A DNA stretch of 9,253 bases, from positions 1 through 9,253 of the forward strand of contig DROB01000270.1 in NCBI GenBank assembly GCA_011321985.1, in the 5' to 3' direction. Positions within the stretch are counted from its first letter, which is position 1; each line of letters starts with the position of its first letter. Shown piece by piece: positions 6,916-9,253 of this stretch. This DNA comes from Gammaproteobacteria bacterium (GTDB taxonomy: Bacteria > Pseudomonadota > Gammaproteobacteria > SZUA-229). The notes under the pieces were generated by a model. It ran no database searches. It saw only the letters and a list, made by a program, of their open reading frames with translations, and was not told the origin of the DNA. The translations under genes were made by a program, and so were the position numbers.

Positions 6916-6971
6916 TTGTGAATTTTTTGTGATAATTCAGGTCTAGCATAGCTCTAGATAAGCTCTGGTTA
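6916..6971 (+). promoter_or_regulatory. Phased 11-bp direct repeats upstream of the response regulator
   Basis: Two units, TTGTGAATTTT (6916-6926) and TTGTGATAATT (6927-6937), are followed one base later by three more, AGGTCTAGCAT (6939-6949), AGCTCTAGATA (6950-6960) and AGCTCTGGTTA (6961-6971). Tandem half-sites with an 11-bp period are the known binding pattern of OmpR/PhoB-type regulators, and such a regulator is encoded 54 bp downstream. Autoregulation is therefore likely. A GATAAT (6931-6936, preceded by TGT) could be an extended -10 inside the array, and CATAAG (6986-6991) could be a -10 activated from it; I cannot choose between them. Confidence 0.5.
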
Positions 6972-7025
6972 ATTCAGCTGTGAATCATAAGAGTTTCCCT
7001 AAACTTTCACTTGCAGGAACTACCG

Positions 7026-7790
7026 TTGGATCACACCTCACAACCCCGACATCGAGTAACAGACCATAGCCAGACCAGTGGCTCTGCTGATCGCCGCATA
7101 CTGATCGTTGAAGATGATGCTGATATCAGTCACCTGATCGAAATACATCTGAATGATATCGCCTTCGAGGTCGATGTTGCCAATAATGGTGTCGATGGTC
7201 TCAACCGTGCCAGCAATCATGATTATCAATTGATCGTTCTCGATCTGATGTTACCGGGTCTGGATGGGCTTGAGGTCTGTCGTCGCCTCCGTAGTATGTC
7301 AGTCAATACACCTGTTTTGATGCTGACGGCCAAATCATCCGAACTCGACAGAGTGTTAGGACTGGAACTGGGAGCAGATGACTACCTGACCAAACCTTTT
7401 TCTGTCAAAGAACTACAGGCACGTGTGAAGGCGATATTACGCAGGGTAGAACTTTCGGGCTCACAGAAGAAAACGAGCCCGGATGAACACATCAAGGTTG
7501 GGTCTCTGATTATCGATGTAGCTGGTCGTAATGTAACCATAGAAAACAAAACCATAGAACTCACCGTCAAGGAGTTCGACCTGCTATTGCACTTTGCCAG
7601 AAACCCGGGGCGCGTCTACAGCCGAGGACAACTACTCGATACCATATGGGGCTATAGTCATAATGGATACGAACATACTGTCAATTCACACATCAACCGG
7701 TTACGCAAAAAGATTGAAAATGATCCGGAACGATCACAATATATCGAGACCGTCTGGGGTGTCGGGTATAAGTTCCGAGAATATCGGTAA
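7026..7790 (+). CDS. OmpR/PhoB-family response regulator
   Basis: The frame has no ATG or GTG start before the receiver domain. TTG at 7026 is preferred over TTG at 7011 because AGGAA (7015-7019) lies 6 nt before it; this gives 254 residues. Numbering from 7011, the receiver domain spans about 29-145 with acidic D35-D36, phospho-acceptor D78 (VLDLMLPG), T106 and K128-P-F. The winged-helix DNA-binding domain covers about 160-258, with LTVKEFDLLLHFARNPG, VYSRGQLLD, the recognition-helix region HTVNSHINRLRKKI and the final VWGVGYKF. Phosphorylation by the kinase encoded just downstream should promote DNA binding. An extra 20-25 residues, rich in polar residues, precede the receiver. The stop is 21 nt before the sensor-kinase ATG, so the two genes form one operon. 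Phased 11-bp repeats upstream suggest it regulates itself. The exact member (for example which stress it answers) cannot be named from sequence. Confidence 0.94.
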   Translation: MDHTSQPRHRVTDHSQTSGSADRRILIVEDDADISHLIEIHLNDIAFEVDVANNGVDGLNRASNHDYQLIVLDLMLPGLDGLEVCRRLRSMSVNTPVLMLTAKSSELDRVLGLELGADDYLTKPFSVKELQARVKAILRRVELSGSQKKTSPDEHIKVGSLIIDVAGRNVTIENKTIELTVKEFDLLLHFARNPGRVYSRGQLLDTIWGYSHNGYEHTVNSHINRLRKKIENDPERSQYIETVWGVGYKFREYR

Positions 7791-7811
7791 GATTTTATTC
7801 TGAAGACGATC

Positions 7812-9253
7812 ATGTTCAATAGCCTCTACACAAAATTAGTCCTGGTCCTGTTCATCCTTTTTATCGTGATCGGTGGCATCTTCCTGGCTGCTGCACTTTA
7901 CACAGCACCCATGTATCAGCAGGAGGTCAGCCAGCAATTGAATCGGGACCTCGCTATGTACATAGTGAGAGAACATGTCCTCATCGAAAACGGCAGTGTC
8001 CGCCACGATAACCTGGAAGCATTATTTCAGAAGGCGATGATCATCAACCCCAGCCTGGAACTCTATCTACTCGACGAACGGGGTGATGTCATGGCTCACT
8101 CTATGCCCGTCGAAAAGGTAAAACGAAAACATGTTTCACTCGAACCGATAAATAATTTTTTATCTGGCACCCCGGAAGGCCTGATCCTGGGTGATGATCC
8201 GAGTAATGTGTCTCAACACAAGAGTTTTAGTGTCGCTCCTATCGATTTTGATGGTAAACGCCAGGGTTATATCTACGCCATATTGGGTAGCGAAAAATTT
8301 GATCACATAACCGAAATTTTACAACGTAGCCTGATCATGAAATGGAGTGCAGAATCTATTTTTGCCGCGTTGATCTTTGCCTTTGCCGCAGCTCTCATCC
8401 TGTTCTTTTTTCTGATGCGAAAGTTACGAGTACTCAATCATTCGATGCAGAGATTCAAGGAGAACGAATTTCAGAACGAAGTTACCCTGATCCGTAGCAA
8501 AGACACACCCGGCGATGAGATCGATAATATGACCCAGACCTTCCAGGAGATGGCCCGCCATATACATTCACAGATGAATCAATTACAGGAAACAGATTCA
8601 CTCCGTCGTGAACTGGTAGCGAATGTGTCACACGATCTACGGACCCCTCTGGCCTCACTCAGTGGTTACATCGAGACTCTGTTACTCAAGTCATCTGCAC
8701 TATCCGAGGAAGAGAAAAAAAATTATCTCCAGATCGCCTTCGAAAATTCAAAACGGCTTTCGACCCTGGTCGAAGAACTTTTCGAACTGGCGAAGCTGGA
8801 TGCCAATGAGATACAACCTCAGTATGAATCATTCTCATTAGCTGAATTAAGCTATGATGTCTCTCACAAATTTCGTCTGCGTGCGACCGAGAAACGTATC
8901 ACACTGGATATCGATGTCGATGAGGCCATCCCCTACGTAGATGCAGATGTCGGTATGATAGAACGAGTACTGGACAACCTGATCGACAACTCATTCAAAC
9001 ATACGCCGGAAGGCGGATGTATCCGGCTGCAATTATCCAGTGCCAGCAAGACGGTCCGTGTCGCCGTTTCAGATACGGGCTATGGCATCGACGAGAAAGA
9101 GATTCCGCATATATTCAAACGCTTTTATAAAAAGGCAGATGCGAAGGCCGGACTCGGCCTCGGGCTGGCTATCGCTGCGCGTATAATAGAGCTGCACGGT
9201 GACAGTCTATCTGTTGACAGCGTACTGCACCAGGGCACGACTTTCCGCTTCAG
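7812..9253 (+). CDS. Membrane sensor histidine kinase, last residues outside window
   Basis: The ATG at 7812 opens a frame of 480 codons that reaches the window edge with no stop. Residues 9-31 and about 180-201 are membrane segments enclosing a periplasmic sensor region of about 145 residues that I do not recognise. A HAMP linker follows (about 202-255). The kinase core is complete: H box NVSHDLRTPL with phospho-accepting H274, N box D388-N389-L-I-D-N393, G1 box D421-T-G-Y-G425, F box IFKRFYKK (434-441) and G2 box G447-L-G-L-G451. The final visible segment HQGTTFRF normally lies a few residues before the end, so nearly the whole protein is present. GAAGA about 5 nt before the ATG is a modest ribosome site. 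It would pass phosphate to D78 of the regulator encoded 21 nt upstream. The stimulus is unknown; the neighbouring haem lipoprotein hints at an envelope or redox signal, which is inference only. Confidence 0.95.
   Translation, partial: MFNSLYTKLVLVLFILFIVIGGIFLAAALYTAPMYQQEVSQQLNRDLAMYIVREHVLIENGSVRHDNLEALFQKAMIINPSLELYLLDERGDVMAHSMPVEKVKRKHVSLEPINNFLSGTPEGLILGDDPSNVSQHKSFSVAPIDFDGKRQGYIYAILGSEKFDHITEILQRSLIMKWSAESIFAALIFAFAAALILFFFLMRKLRVLNHSMQRFKENEFQNEVTLIRSKDTPGDEIDNMTQTFQEMARHIHSQMNQLQETDSLRRELVANVSHDLRTPLASLSGYIETLLLKSSALSEEEKKNYLQIAFENSKRLSTLVEELFELAKLDANEIQPQYESFSLAELSYDVSHKFRLRATEKRITLDIDVDEAIPYVDADVGMIERVLDNLIDNSFKHTPEGGCIRLQLSSASKTVRVAVSDTGYGIDEKEIPHIFKRFYKKADAKAGLGLGLAIAARIIELHGDSLSVDSVLHQGTTFRF

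Noticed and set aside
8623..8841. 72-codon frame inside the histidine kinase gene
   Set aside because: It is an out-of-frame overlap with the H-box region of the kinase, whose own frame is clearly the real one.

Overview
The window looks like chromosomal DNA of a Gram-negative bacterium, most likely a gammaproteobacterium. The supporting signs are two lipoprotein signal peptides, periplasmic c-type haem proteins, a Cfa protein that aligns along almost its whole length with Escherichia coli Cfa, and an OmpR-type two-component system. Base composition is moderate and even across the window. I see no insertion sequence, phage gene, tRNA, rRNA or CRISPR array. I cannot name the genus.

Layout. 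(1) Positions 1-2670, minus strand: a tight three-gene cluster, read in the order cytosolic Hanks-type Ser/Thr kinase (2670-1117), small exported protein (1106-594), then a membrane-anchored Tll0287-like (DUF3365) haem-c sensor that starts at 573 and runs off the left edge. The gaps are 10 and 20 nt, so this is probably one operon. (2) Positions 2671-2885: a divergent control region with a sigma70-like -10 and a Fur-box-like sequence on the toxin side. (3) Positions 2886-4541, plus strand: a lipoprotein whose body is recognisably a cholesterol-dependent-cytolysin-like (CDC-like) pore-forming protein with a different C-terminal domain. It is closed by a strong intrinsic terminator at 4556-4586. 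(4) Positions 4832-5947, plus: cyclopropane-fatty-acid synthase (cfa). (5) Positions 6152-6727, minus: a cytochrome P460-like lipoprotein with one CxxCH motif. (6) Positions 7026-9253, plus: an OmpR/PhoB-type response regulator and its sensor kinase, which runs off the right edge lacking only its last residues. The control region in front of it carries phased 11-bp direct repeats.

Spaces without genes. 4588-4831 holds only two short palindromes (4750-4759 and 4791-4804) and the cfa ribosome-binding site. 5948-6151, between the convergent ends of cfa and the P460 gene, holds no convincing terminator or gene. 6728-7025 is the divergent regulatory region between the P460 and regulator genes.

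How it may work together (inference). The most distinctive part is the predicted outer-membrane-anchored CDC-like pore former, possibly iron-regulated, transcribed divergently from a kinase / exported protein / haem-sensor operon. The two-component system beside the P460-like lipoprotein may sense envelope or redox conditions and probably controls its own promoter through the 11-bp repeats.
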